Shown: piece by piece, positions 1 through 7,689 of the stretch
Position numbering within the stretch: the first letter of the stretch is position 1
Layout: each line of letters starts with the position of its first letter
Assembly: GCA_019690055.1 (NCBI GenBank)
Contig: JADGGF010000007.1
Coordinates: 1-28,528, forward strand
Reading direction: 5' to 3'
From: Micromonosporaceae bacterium
GTDB lineage: Bacteria > Actinomycetota > Actinomycetes > Mycobacteriales > Micromonosporaceae
DNA length: 28,528 bases
Translations under genes and position numbers: made by a program
Notes under the pieces: model-generated
Told to the model about the DNA's origin: nothing
The model's input: the letters and a program-made list of their open reading frames with translations, nothing else
Databases searched by the model: none

Positions 1-149
1 TAGACAGCCTCTATATTATTGATGTCAATTCCCTCTTCGGCGAGCAGCGGCGCCAACTCGCGCAGCATCTCGTTGGCCATGCCGGGCTTGAACTCGATCC
101 TCGGCGGGCCGGGCGGCGGCTCGGGGTCGCGGCGGCGCATCTGTGCCAT
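1..149 (-). CDS. Hypothetical protein, N-terminal part only
   Basis: Reading leftwards from an ATG at 149 there are 49 open codons that run off the window edge, so the 3' end is missing. A purine-rich AGGATGG lies about 6 nt before the ATG, and most third codon positions are G or C until the last dozen codons. The peptide starts MAQMRRRDPEPPPGPPRIEF and continues into a helical stretch, MANEMLRELAPLLAEEG. I do not recognise a domain. It starts 37 bp after the transposase stop on the same strand, so it could be a neighbour of the insertion or cargo on a larger element. The call rests on codon bias and the plausible ribosome-binding site. Confidence 0.45.
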   Translation of the reverse strand, partial: MAQMRRRDPEPPPGPPRIEFKPGMANEMLRELAPLLAEEGIDINNIEAV

Positions 150-186
150 GAGGCCATCCTGTCAGGCGCCGACCAGTTTAGGAGCT

Positions 187-1400
187 TCAGGACCGGGCCG
201 CGGCCGCGGCCAACGTTGCGGCGGGGGTCTGCCACGCCAGCGTCTTGCGGGGACGGGTGTTCAACTCGTCGGCGACTGCGGCGAGCTCGTCGGCGTCGTG
301 GCGGCGCAGGTCGGTGCCCTTCGGGAAGTATTGGCGCAGCAGCCCGTTGGTGTTCTCGTTGCTGGGCCGCTGCCACGGGCTGGCCTTCTCACAGAAGTAC
401 ACGGGCATGCCCAACGCCTCGGCGATGTCGGCATGCATCGCCATCTCGCTGCCCTGGTCCCAGGTCAACGAGCGGCGAAGCTGCACCGGCAGGTCCTTCA
501 TCGCCTCGATGACCGCGTCGCGCACAGCCTCGGCGGTGTGCCGTCCTGGAAGGTACAGCAGGATCGTGTACCGGCTCGACCGCTCCACCAGTGTGCCGAT
601 AGCCGAGCGGTTGGACTCCCCGGTGATCAGGTCGCTTTCCCAGTGCCCGGCAACCTCCCGGTCGGCCGCCTCCTCGGGCCGCTGGTCGATCATCGTCAGT
701 TGACCAGCCGGCCACGGCGCTCCTCAGCCCGGCGGCGCCGCTTGCGCCGCACCCGGCCGGTGCGCAGCACCTTGGGCAGCTCGCGGCACAGGCCACCACC
801 CAACTCCGGGCGGTAAACCGCCTGGTAGATCGTCTCCGGCACAAGATGGCGGCGCGGTTGGTCAGGAAACTCCGCGCGAAGCGCCTGCGCGATCTGCTCC
901 GGGCTCCACCGCCGCATGAGCTTGTCCTCGACAAACACGCGCAGTTCCCGGTCGGCGACGAGCTTGCCCACCTTGGGCCGGGCCCGCCGCTGCTCGGCCA
1001 GCCGCTGCGCACCGTGCGGACGGTACATGCCGCTACTCGCATCGATGTTGCGACGTAGCTCCCTGCTCACCGTGGCCGGGCTGCGCCCCAGCTCGCGGGC
1101 GATCGCGCGCACACCCTCGCCGGCTCGGCGCAGGTCGGCGATGCGGATCCGCTCGTCCTCCGACAGGAACCGCGCCGAGATCTCCCGCTTCCGCTTCGCA
1201 CCGACCACCGGCGCATAATGCAGCTTCCGACCGCTGCTGGTCGTGATTGTGCGGCCGTGTCGCCAACGTTTTCCCGTGCGCCGGTTGATCCCGACGATCC
1301 GGCACGCCTCGGCATTGCCGACGCCCTTCGCGATCAGCGCGGCGTACTGCTCACGCTTAGCGGTCTGCGGCGCCACTCCCGGGACACCCCTGCCTGCCAT
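187..1400 (-). pseudogene. IS30-family transposase, split by a 1-nt deletion
   Basis: Two consecutive frames together encode one transposase of about 400 residues, normal for actinobacterial IS30 members. The first part (1400 to 696) carries the N-terminal helix-turn-helix region, with SEDERIRIADLRRAGEGVR and LGRSPATVSRELRRN. The second (693 to 187) carries the DDE catalytic core: first D in HWESDLITG, second D in TWDQGSEMAMHADI, and E in RPSNENTNGLLRQYFPKG. At the join the coding strand reads AAC-TGA-CGATGATC. Adding one A after AAC restores Asn-Met-Thr-Met-Ile-Asp-Gln, as expected for this family. The break is therefore a single missing base, from mutation or sequencing error; a programmed slip is less likely because no slippery heptamer is visible. 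The first catalytic motif has Ser where Gly is usual (HWES for HWEG). No convincing pair of terminal inverted repeats was found. Confidence 0.85.
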
Positions 1401-1434
1401 CGCAACACTCCCTCGAACCCACGAGTGTTGCGAT
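1399..1434. repeat. 12-bp inverted repeat at the 5' side of the transposase
   Basis: ATCGCAACACTC at 1399-1410 is repeated as its exact reverse complement, GAGTGTTGCGAT, at 1423-1434, separated by 12 nt. The transposase start codon lies at the inner edge of the left arm. The repeat probably belongs to the right end of the IS30 element and could form a hairpin around the promoter or start. I did not find a matching GTGTTGCG-type end on the other side of the transposase (positions 1-186). Confidence 0.55.
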
Positions 1435-1493
1435 GATCATCAGAATCCGCCTGTTCGCGGCCGAGCCGCTGGCAGCCGGTCATCGCACGGACA

Positions 1494-1880
1494 TCAGCGA
1501 TGTCTCCCACCCACGGACGAATCGTCCACTGTGTCCACTCGCTCGAGTCGAACAGGTTGGTGGCGCGGGGGCAGCAGGCCGGCCCGGCGGTCTCGGCCCG
1601 CCGTCTCGGCGACTGCCCGCACCCGCTGCGCCAATCGGGCGAGGTCATCCAGCAACGGCCTGCCCCCCGTGGCCAGTTCCTCACCCGCGGCGGTGGGCAA
1701 CACGCCACGAGACGTACGCACCAGCAGTTCCACTTGGAGGGACCGCTCCAACTGCTGAACGTGCGTCGATACCGCCTGCTGCGTCAGGTGGAGGCGGGCG
1801 GCCGCGCGAGTGACGTTCAGCTCCTCCACCACAACCAGAAACGACCTCAGGTACCGGATATCAACGTCAATCATCGTCAC
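1494..1880 (-). pseudogene. LysR-type regulator remnant (DNA-binding part only)
   Basis: The first 95 or so residues are a standard LysR winged helix: MIDVDIRYLRSFLVVVEEL, then RAAARLHLTQQAVSTHVQQL and LVRTSRGVLPTAAGEEL, followed by the linker helix LLDDLARLAQRVRAVAE. After that the frame degenerates (RRAGLLPPRHQPVRL) and stops, giving 128 codons against about 300 for an intact LysR. A different frame in the same stretch reads CCPRATNLF, which resembles the start of a LysR effector domain, so a frameshift was probably followed by loss of the rest. Start could be GTG 1880 or ATG 1874. The effector domain is not found on the far side of the IS30 gene, so this is not a simple clean insertion. 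It should bind DNA poorly, if it is made at all. Confidence 0.75.
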
Positions 1881-2577
1881 GCTCCATCGATGACCACAAC
1901 GGTCTTGCCGGTGAGATCGATCCTGGCGCCTGCACCACCGGCGGTACCCGCCGCAACGAACCCGCCACGAGCCAGCTGGCAGCTGTCGTCTGTCATTGCG
2001 TCGACGCTAGGTGTTAGACCGCGCTCTAGGTCAACCTTCCAGCCGGTGAGGAGTTGGTCGATCCAACGGCGAGGACTTGCGCTTGAACATCGGCTGGGAG
2101 CGGTTCGAACAGACGACATCAACGCCGGACACGACAGGCGGTCGCCGCGACGTAGAGACGTCAGGCTGGCCGGTCACCGCTCAGGCCCGGTCCACAGACG
2201 TGTCGTCGGGTGAGCGACTGCCGTGCCGCCTAGGGTTCCCATCGCTCGATGTGCCTTGTTCAGCCGCACGGGATGCCGGTGCGTGCGACGGCGAACGCCA
2301 TGTGACGGGTGACCGTGGCCAGCACGGTCAGCCAATACGGCACGCCTCGGGAACGCCGGCGCGGAAGCTCGTGAACTACCACCCCAGCGCGCACCTCGCC
2401 CTCCTGAGACAGCCCTGAGGGAAGGAACGCCACGTGCCCGGCTACCCTCCGCCGCTACGACACCGCCGTACGCGTCAAGCCGGAAGCAGCCGGGGTCAGC
2501 CTGCCGCTCACTAAACAGCTCCGCGTCGGAACCGCAGGACGCGTTGATGTTTCCGCGGGTCAGAAGCGTGCTCCGGG
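1881..2577. other. About 700 bp without a confident gene
   Basis: Two weak candidates are visible. On the minus strand, 1877-2122 is open for 81 codons and ends ARIDLTGKTVVVIDGA, which resembles the nucleotide-binding start of an SDR or the tail of an oxidoreductase; its stop touches the LysR start. Also on the minus strand, 2260-2433 is open from a GTG for 57 codons with AGHVAFLPSGLSQEGE just around the start and a hydrophobic stretch PYWLTVLATVTRHMAFAVA. Neither has a family I recognise and codon bias is only moderate. The stretch looks like eroded coding DNA between the LysR remnant and the tRNA gene. Confidence 0.4.
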
Positions 2578-2652
2578 TGGTGGGGCGCGTAGGATTCGAA
2601 CCTACAACCTACGGATTAAAAGTCCGCAGCTCTACCGTTGAGCTAGCGCCCC
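2578..2652 (-). tRNA. tRNA-Lys (anticodon TTT), CCA encoded
   Basis: On the minus strand a 72-nt cloverleaf runs from 2652 to 2581. It has acceptor arms GGGGCGC and GCGCCCC, D-stem GCTC/GAGC, anticodon stem GCGGA/TCCGT with loop CTTTTAA (anticodon TTT), and T-arm GTAGG-TTCGAAT-CCTAC. The discriminator base is A, followed by an encoded CCA at 2580-2578. The 3' end points left towards the IS30/LysR debris, the side on which a tRNA-targeting integrative element would sit. Confidence 0.96.
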
Positions 2653-2865
2653 GAGGCCGTGTACCACGGTACCGGACCGTCTGTGGCCGGCCGCAGGCTA
2701 TTTCCCACCCTGGCCGTGACCTCGCTGGCCGCGCATTTCCGCAGGTCAGCCGCCCGGGCGGAGCTGACCAGGTCTGCCCCGGCAGCGCTACCGTCGCGGC
2801 CGGCCGAGGACCGGCCGAATGGGTGACGATCCACGAACGACCACGGCGGCGGGGCCCGCGCCGCC

Positions 2866-2871
2866 TACCGT
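2866..2871 (+). promoter_or_regulatory. Possible -10 box for the cation efflux gene
   Basis: TACCGT matches the actinobacterial TAnnnT -10 pattern. It would start a transcript near 2878, giving a leader of about 34 nt to the GTG at 2912. This favours the 2912 start over an in-frame ATG at 2819, which lies upstream of this box. The rest of 2653-2911 shows no gene. Confidence 0.3.
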
Positions 2872-2911
2872 GCGGGGTGAGTGCACCGGCCGACAAGGTG
2901 GTCCTGTCGAC

Positions 2912-3862
2912 GTGAGACTCAGCCCGGATCGGGGTGGCGAGAGCCTGCGCACGGTCCTCACCGCCATCGCGGCCAACCTGCTCATCGCGCTGGCGAAGGG
3001 GGCCGCCGCCCTGCTCACCGGGTCGGCCGCGCTGTTGGCCGAGACCCTGCACTCGGTCGCCGACGCGGGCAACGAGGCGCTGCTGCTCGTTGGGCTGAGC
3101 CGCTCGCGGAGGCGGCCCGATCGGCGGCATCCGTTCGGCTACGGCCAGGAGCGCTACTTCTGGTCGTTCCTGGCCGCGTTGGGGATCTTCCTCATCGGCG
3201 GAATTCTCTCGATCGGCGAGGGGGTACGCAGCCTGCTCCGGCCGGAGCCGCTGACGTCACCATGGATAGGCATAGGGACACTGCTCGCGGCCGCCGGCTT
3301 CGAGGCGTGGTCGTGGCGCGTGGCGCGGCGCCAACTGCGCCGCAGCGCCCGCAGCTCGGGGCGGTCCCTGGCGCAACAGCTGGCCCGAGCCTCCGACCCC
3401 AGCGCGCCGACCGTCTTTCTCGAAGACTCCGCCGCCCTGATCGGCATCACGATCGCGCTGGCCGCGCTCGTCCTCCGGATAGTCACCGACCGTGCGGCGT
3501 GGGACGGCGCCGGCAGCATCGGCATCGGCGTGCTGCTCATCGCCGTGGCCTACCTGCTCGCCCGCCGTTCGAAGGCGCTGCTCATCGACGAGTCCGCCCC
3601 GGCGGACATCGTCGATCCCATCCGCGAGCGGCTCGTCCGGCCCGACTGGGTGGTGGATGTGACCGATCTCGATGTCATCTTCATCGGTCCGGTACGGCTG
3701 CTCGTCCTCGCCCGGGTCGAGGTGGCGGCCGACCTGCTGGGCTCGGCCGCGTGGGAGCTGCACCGGCGCATCGACCAGCTCCGGCAGGACCTGCTCCAGA
3801 CCCCGGCGATCGCCGAGGTCTCGATCGGCGTCGACGTGCGATCGGACCCGGGCGACCGCTGA
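2912..3862 (+). CDS. Cation diffusion facilitator (CDF) family efflux transporter
   Basis: This is a predicted inner-membrane secondary transporter that exports divalent metal ions in exchange for protons, typical of the CDF family. From the GTG at 2912 the protein has 316 residues, the usual size, with transmembrane segments at about 14-45, 52-62, 84-110, 118-132 and 172-190. The metal site of the second helix is HSVAD at 47-51; the later helix carries Glu-Asp at 171-172 (FLEDSAALIGI) in place of the common His-x-x-x-Asp. The region HPFGYGQERYFW is typical of this subfamily. The C-terminal 90 residues form the cytosolic metal-sensing domain. An upstream in-frame ATG at 2819 would add 31 low-complexity residues and is less likely. 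Substrate metal cannot be read from the sequence. Confidence 0.88.
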   Translation: MRLSPDRGGESLRTVLTAIAANLLIALAKGAAALLTGSAALLAETLHSVADAGNEALLLVGLSRSRRRPDRRHPFGYGQERYFWSFLAALGIFLIGGILSIGEGVRSLLRPEPLTSPWIGIGTLLAAAGFEAWSWRVARRQLRRSARSSGRSLAQQLARASDPSAPTVFLEDSAALIGITIALAALVLRIVTDRAAWDGAGSIGIGVLLIAVAYLLARRSKALLIDESAPADIVDPIRERLVRPDWVVDVTDLDVIFIGPVRLLVLARVEVAADLLGSAAWELHRRIDQLRQDLLQTPAIAEVSIGVDVRSDPGDR

Positions 3863-3992
3863 CGGCAGCCGCCCGGTCGGGAAGAGCTCGGGTGTGCCCG
3901 GCTCACGGTGCCGTCCGGTCGCCGCTGGCCTCGTGGGCCACGATCGCGCCGGGCGACCGCGTTCGGTCGGCCCGGCCCACGGCAACCAACCC

Positions 3993-4019
3993 TGACATTT
4001 GTCATGGGTCCGGCATGAC
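3993..4019. promoter_or_regulatory. Clustered half-sites, likely operator of the ABC/two-component operon
   Basis: Upstream of the ATPase gene, TGACA at 3993-3997 and TGTCA at 4000-4004 form an inverted repeat with a TT centre. The right arm extends to GTCATG (4001-4006), which pairs with CATGAC at 4014-4019 across a 7-nt spacer. Three related half-sites thus sit 46-72 nt before the ATG at 4065. NarL/DesR-class regulators bind such short inverted or tandem repeats, and one is encoded in this operon, so autoregulation is the simplest reading. Confidence 0.5.
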
Positions 4020-4064
4020 GTCGGTCGCGGGCGCCGGCCGGGCCGGGCTGGCACCGTAGCAGCC

Positions 4065-5015
4065 ATGACAGCCACACCGACACGCCCGGATGCCGGCGCC
4101 CCAGCCGGCCTCGCGGCCCCGCCGGCCGGGGTCCCGGCGATCCAGCTGGCCGGGCTCACCAAACGGTACGGTGCCGTCACCGCCGTGGACGGCCTCAGCC
4201 TGACCATCGCCCCCGGCGAGGTCGTCGCGCTGCTCGGCCCCAACGGCGCCGGCAAATCGACCACCATCGACATGATTCTGGGGCTGAGTCGGCCGGACGT
4301 CGGCACCGTCGCCATCTACGGGCGCCCGCCCCAGGACGCCATCCGCAACGGTGCCGTCGGCGCGATGCTGCAGTCGAACGGCCTCCTGCCCGACCTGACG
4401 GTCGGCGAGACGCTGGCGTTGATGGCGTCGTTCTACACCCGGCCGCGGCCGGTACGGCAGGTGATGGAGCGGGCCGGCATCGCCGACCTCGCCCGCAAGC
4501 GGGTCGGTTCCCTCTCCGGCGGGCAGCAGCAGCGGGTGCGCTTCGCCGTCGCCCTGGTCGCCGACCCGTCGCTGATCATCCTGGACGAGCCCACCACCGG
4601 ACTGGACGCTCAGGCCCGACGGGCATTCTGGGCGTCGATGCGCGAGGAGACCGCGCGCGGCCGGACTGTGCTCTTCGCCACGCACTACCTCGACGAGGCC
4701 GACGCCTACGCCGACCGGATCGTCCTGCTGCGCTCCGGACGGGTCGTGGCCGACGGCAGCGCGGCCCAGGTCAAGGCCGTCGCCAGTGGGCGGACCATCC
4801 GCGCCACCCTGCCCGGCGCCGACGCCGCCGCACTCGCCGCTCTGCCTGGAGTGGACAGCGTCGACATCCACGGCGACACCATCGTGCTCACCTGCCGGGA
4901 CTCCGACGCCGCCCTGCGCAAGCTGCTCGCCGGCACGGCCGCTCGGGACATCGAAGTCACCGCGCAGAACCTCGAGGACGCCTTCCTCGCCCTGACCGTT
5001 GGAGAGACCCCATGA
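4065..5015 (+). CDS. ABC transporter ATP-binding protein
   Basis: This is the ATPase of an ABC-2 type exporter, acting at the cytoplasmic face with the permease encoded next. It has 316 residues. Walker A GPNGAGKST is at 58-66, the Q-loop at Gln103, the signature SLSGGQQQR at about 149-157, Walker B LIILDEPTTGLD at 170-181 and the switch His at 207 (ATHYLDEAD). The last 90 residues are the extension often seen in drug and lantibiotic exporters of this class. The ATG at 4065 begins MTATPTRPD; an earlier in-frame start at 3999 would overlap the operator-like repeats and is rejected. The stop overlaps the permease start as ATGA, indicating translational coupling. With a DesK/DesR pair in the same operon, the exporter probably responds to membrane or antibiotic stress; the substrate is unknown. 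Confidence 0.95.
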   Translation: MTATPTRPDAGAPAGLAAPPAGVPAIQLAGLTKRYGAVTAVDGLSLTIAPGEVVALLGPNGAGKSTTIDMILGLSRPDVGTVAIYGRPPQDAIRNGAVGAMLQSNGLLPDLTVGETLALMASFYTRPRPVRQVMERAGIADLARKRVGSLSGGQQQRVRFAVALVADPSLIILDEPTTGLDAQARRAFWASMREETARGRTVLFATHYLDEADAYADRIVLLRSGRVVADGSAAQVKAVASGRTIRATLPGADAAALAALPGVDSVDIHGDTIVLTCRDSDAALRKLLAGTAARDIEVTAQNLEDAFLALTVGETP

Positions 5016-5743
5016 GCATCACGTATCTCCGGACCGAGATCCTCCGGATGTACCGCAATCGGCGCTCACTCATCTTCAGCATGCTGATGCCGGTGATCCT
5101 GCTGCTGCTGTTCGGCCGGCTGTACGGAACCGAGACCCTGGGTGGTGCGGCCGTGAGCGCCTACCTGATGGTGAGCATGGGCCTGTTCGGCTCGATGTCG
5201 GCCGCCATCGGCTACGGCGGCACGATCGCCGTCGAGCGCGGTGCCGGCTGGAACCGGCAGCTCCGGCTCACGCCGCTGACGCCTAGGGCGTACGGACTCA
5301 CCAAGGTGATCGTGTCCCTGCTCCTGGCGCTGCCGCCGCTGCTCGTCACCTACGTCGTCGGCGCGCTGGCGCTGGGCGTACGTATCCCGGCGCTGACCTG
5401 GCTGGCGGTCGGCCTGATCTCGTGGGTCGGGGCGCTCCCCTTCGCCGCGCTGGGGCTGGTCGTCGGCTACCTCGCGAAGCCGGACTCGGTCCAGCCGATC
5501 ACCGGTCTGCTGTTCATGCTGCTGGCGGCCTTCGGTGGGATCTGGGTCCCGGCCGAGGCGATGCCGGACCTGATGCGCCGGGTCGCGGAGTGGACGCCGG
5601 CCTACTGGGTCGGGCAGGCGGCCCGCAGCCCGCTGTTCCACGCCCCGATCCCGATGACCGCGGTGTGGGCGGTGCTGGCATGGACCCTGGTCTTCGGGGT
5701 TATCGCCCTGCGGCGGTTCCAGTCCGACACTGCCCGAGCGTGA
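5012..5743 (+). CDS. ABC-2 type transporter permease
   Basis: The integral membrane subunit of the exporter has 243 residues and about six hydrophobic helices (roughly 20-36, 48-68, 100-125, 130-152, 160-180 and 217-233). The N-terminus, SITYLRTEILRMYRNRRSL, is the cytosolic leader typical of ABC-2 permeases, and the ERGAGWNRQLRLTPLTPRAY segment between helices 2 and 3 is a family hallmark expected to contact the ATPase. The start overlaps the ATPase stop by 4 nt. The kinase gene follows after 33 nt, so all four genes probably share one transcript. Confidence 0.93.
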   Translation: MSITYLRTEILRMYRNRRSLIFSMLMPVILLLLFGRLYGTETLGGAAVSAYLMVSMGLFGSMSAAIGYGGTIAVERGAGWNRQLRLTPLTPRAYGLTKVIVSLLLALPPLLVTYVVGALALGVRIPALTWLAVGLISWVGALPFAALGLVVGYLAKPDSVQPITGLLFMLLAAFGGIWVPAEAMPDLMRRVAEWTPAYWVGQAARSPLFHAPIPMTAVWAVLAWTLVFGVIALRRFQSDTARA

Positions 5744-5776
5744 CCACCGACGTACTCTTCCCGCGGAGGCGACGAC

Positions 5777-6955
5777 GTGACCGCTACCGTGACCCCCGTG
5801 AGCGCCAGTGCGGAGCCCGACGCCCCGGCTCACAGCGTCTCGGCTGTCCGGGGCGTCACGGTGCCGGCCCGCCTGCGCCTCGCCTGGCTCTTCGCGGCGA
5901 TCTGGCTCGCCTACGGCTACTACACCGCGCGGGCCGCCTGGGACTCTCCAACCCCCCAGCGATATGTCGCACTGGCGGCGCTCGCGGCCTTCGTCGTGAC
6001 CTACCTCGCCGCGTTCGCGATGCTGCCGCACCTGGTCTGGCGGGAGACCCGGTGGGCACGCGCCCTCGGGATCGGCCTGACTGCCGTGGCCCTGGGGCTC
6101 AGCGCCGTCATCACCGCGTTGCTCGGGGAGCAGCAACTATCGGTACTTGTCTATGCGACCGTCATCGCGGCGGCCGTGCTGCCGAGGCGATGGAGCTGGG
6201 CCGTGGTGGGCGCCGTGTTTCTCGGCGCCCTCCTGGCCGGGCTGTTCATTCCGGGCTGGCGCATCGACCTGTCCGTCCAGCTGCAGATCCTGGTGGCTGC
6301 GGTGGCGATGTGGGGAATCCTGCAGATCATCGCCCGAAATCGGCAGCTCGCCGAGGCGCACCAGGAGATCGCCCGGTTGGCCGCCGAGGAGGAGCGGCTG
6401 CGGCTCGCCCGGGACCTGCACGACATCCTGGGGCACTCGCTGACTGTGATCGCGGTCAAGGCGGAGCTCGCCGGGCGGGTGGTCCGCCAGCACCCCGACC
6501 GCGCCGAGACGGAGATCGCCGACGTCGAGCGGCTGGCCCGGGACGCCCTCGCTGAGGTCCGCGCGGCCGTCGCGGGTTATCGCGGGGTCACGCTCGCGAC
6601 GGAGCTGGCCAACGCCCGGACCGCGCTCGCGGCCGCCGGCATCGACGCACAGCTGCCCACGGCCATCGATGACGTGCCGGCCGACCGCCGGGAGCTGTTC
6701 GGCTGGGTGGTCCGGGAAGGCGTCACGAACGTGCTGCGGCACAGCGGAGCCTCGCGGTGCGAGATCTGGATCACACCCTCCACTGTGTCCGTTCGCGATG
6801 ACGGGTCGCCGTCCGCCCGGGAGCGGGCCGGGGCCGTGACGATCGAGGGCGGCCACGGCCTGGCCGGACTGCGGGACCGCGCCCGGGCCATGGGCGGGAC
6901 GCTGCACGCGGGGCGTTCGGCCGATGGCGGCTTCACGCTGGAGGTGCGGCTGTGA
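5777..6955 (+). CDS. DesK-type sensor histidine kinase
   Basis: This membrane sensor kinase (392 residues) is predicted to phosphorylate the response regulator encoded next. The N-terminal half has five to six hydrophobic helices (about 35-50, 65-85, 97-115, 122-135, 140-160 and 168-185) and no sizeable extracellular domain, so it likely senses the membrane itself, as in the DesK/LiaS group. The HisKA_3 box RDLHDILGHSLTVIAVKAE places the phospho-accepting His at 215. The ATP-binding domain has an N-box REGVTNVLRHSG (313-324), DDG (341-343) and the glycine motif GGHGLAGLRDR (358-368). The start is a GTG at 5777; its stop overlaps the regulator start as GTGA. Confidence 0.94.
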   Translation: MTATVTPVSASAEPDAPAHSVSAVRGVTVPARLRLAWLFAAIWLAYGYYTARAAWDSPTPQRYVALAALAAFVVTYLAAFAMLPHLVWRETRWARALGIGLTAVALGLSAVITALLGEQQLSVLVYATVIAAAVLPRRWSWAVVGAVFLGALLAGLFIPGWRIDLSVQLQILVAAVAMWGILQIIARNRQLAEAHQEIARLAAEEERLRLARDLHDILGHSLTVIAVKAELAGRVVRQHPDRAETEIADVERLARDALAEVRAAVAGYRGVTLATELANARTALAAAGIDAQLPTAIDDVPADRRELFGWVVREGVTNVLRHSGASRCEIWITPSTVSVRDDGSPSARERAGAVTIEGGHGLAGLRDRARAMGGTLHAGRSADGGFTLEVRL

Positions 6956-7584
6956 CCACCCCACCCGGACCCGCGAAGATCCGGCTACTGCTCGCCGACG
7001 ACCAGGCCCTGGTGCGCGGCGCGCTCGCGGCGCTGCTGAACCTGGAGAACGACCTCGAGGTCGTCGCCGAGGTCGGCCGGGGCGACGAGGTGGTGGCCGT
7101 GGCGCGGCAGGTGCGGCCAGATGTGGCCCTGCTCGACATCGAGATGCCGGGTCTGGACGGCATCGCGGCCACCGAGGCGCTGCGGGCCGCGGTGCCGACC
7201 TGCCGCGTGCTCGTGGTGACGACCTTCGGGCGTCCGGGGTACCTGAGCCGGGCGATGACCGCCGGCGCGAGCGGCTTCATCGTCAAGGACACCCCGGCCC
7301 GGCAGCTCGCGGATGCCGTCCGGCGGGTCGCCGCCGGACTGCGGGTGGTCGACCCCACGCTCGCCGCGCAGACCCTGGCCAGTGGGGAGTCGCCGCTGAC
7401 GGCTCGGGAGACCGACGTGCTGCGGGCGGCCCGGGAAGGAGGCACTATCGCGGATATCGCGGCCGCGCTCGGCCTCTCGGAGGGAACCGTACGTAACCAC
7501 CTCTCCGCGGCGATCGGGAAGACCGGCGCCCGGACCCGGGCCGAGGCGGTCCGCCTGGCCGTGGAGCAGGGCTGGCTGCTGTAG
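6952..7584 (+). CDS. NarL/FixJ-family response regulator (DesR-like)
   Basis: This 210-residue cytoplasmic transcription factor is the partner of the preceding kinase. The receiver domain (about 10-125) has the acidic pair Asp16-Asp17, the phosphorylation site Asp62 in LLDIEMPG, Thr90 and Lys112 (FIVKDTP). The C-terminal LuxR-type helix-turn-helix covers about 146-205, with SPLTARETDVL and ALGLSEGTVRNHL. The start is the GTG inside the kinase stop (GTGA overlap). The likely target is the repeat cluster at 3993-4019 upstream of its own operon. A hairpin follows 7 nt after the stop. Confidence 0.94.
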   Translation: MTTPPGPAKIRLLLADDQALVRGALAALLNLENDLEVVAEVGRGDEVVAVARQVRPDVALLDIEMPGLDGIAATEALRAAVPTCRVLVVTTFGRPGYLSRAMTAGASGFIVKDTPARQLADAVRRVAAGLRVVDPTLAAQTLASGESPLTARETDVLRAAREGGTIADIAAALGLSEGTVRNHLSAAIGKTGARTRAEAVRLAVEQGWLL

Positions 7585-7590
7585 GCCAGA

Positions 7591-7611
7591 GCGATCGCTG
7601 GTACCGATCGC
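7591..7611 (+). terminator. Hairpin after the ABC/two-component operon
   Basis: GCGATCG (7591-7597) and CGATCGC (7605-7611) form a 7-bp stem with a 7-nt loop just after the regulator stop. There is no T-run, which is common for actinobacterial terminators. Confidence 0.4.
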
Positions 7612-7689
7612 CGGCGGTCAACTCGTCACGGTCCGACGAGGGCTCTTCGCGACCAGCCCAGGGCGGACATCCACGGCGAGAATGGTGTG

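Noticed and set aside
690..700. Programmed frameshift in the IS30 transposase
   Set aside because: No slippery run of A or similar heptamer at the join; a single missing A restores the usual family sequence.
19..816. Long plus-strand frame opposite the transposase
   Set aside because: Antisense shadow of the IS30 gene; no domain, and codon pattern explained by the minus-strand gene.
2077..2418. Plus-strand 113-codon frame
   Set aside because: No family resemblance, poor codon bias, no ribosome-binding site; overlaps weak minus-strand candidates.
2544..2915. Plus-strand frame with GRVGFEPTTYGLKV
   Set aside because: Classic false translation across a tRNA gene (tRNA-Lys on the other strand).
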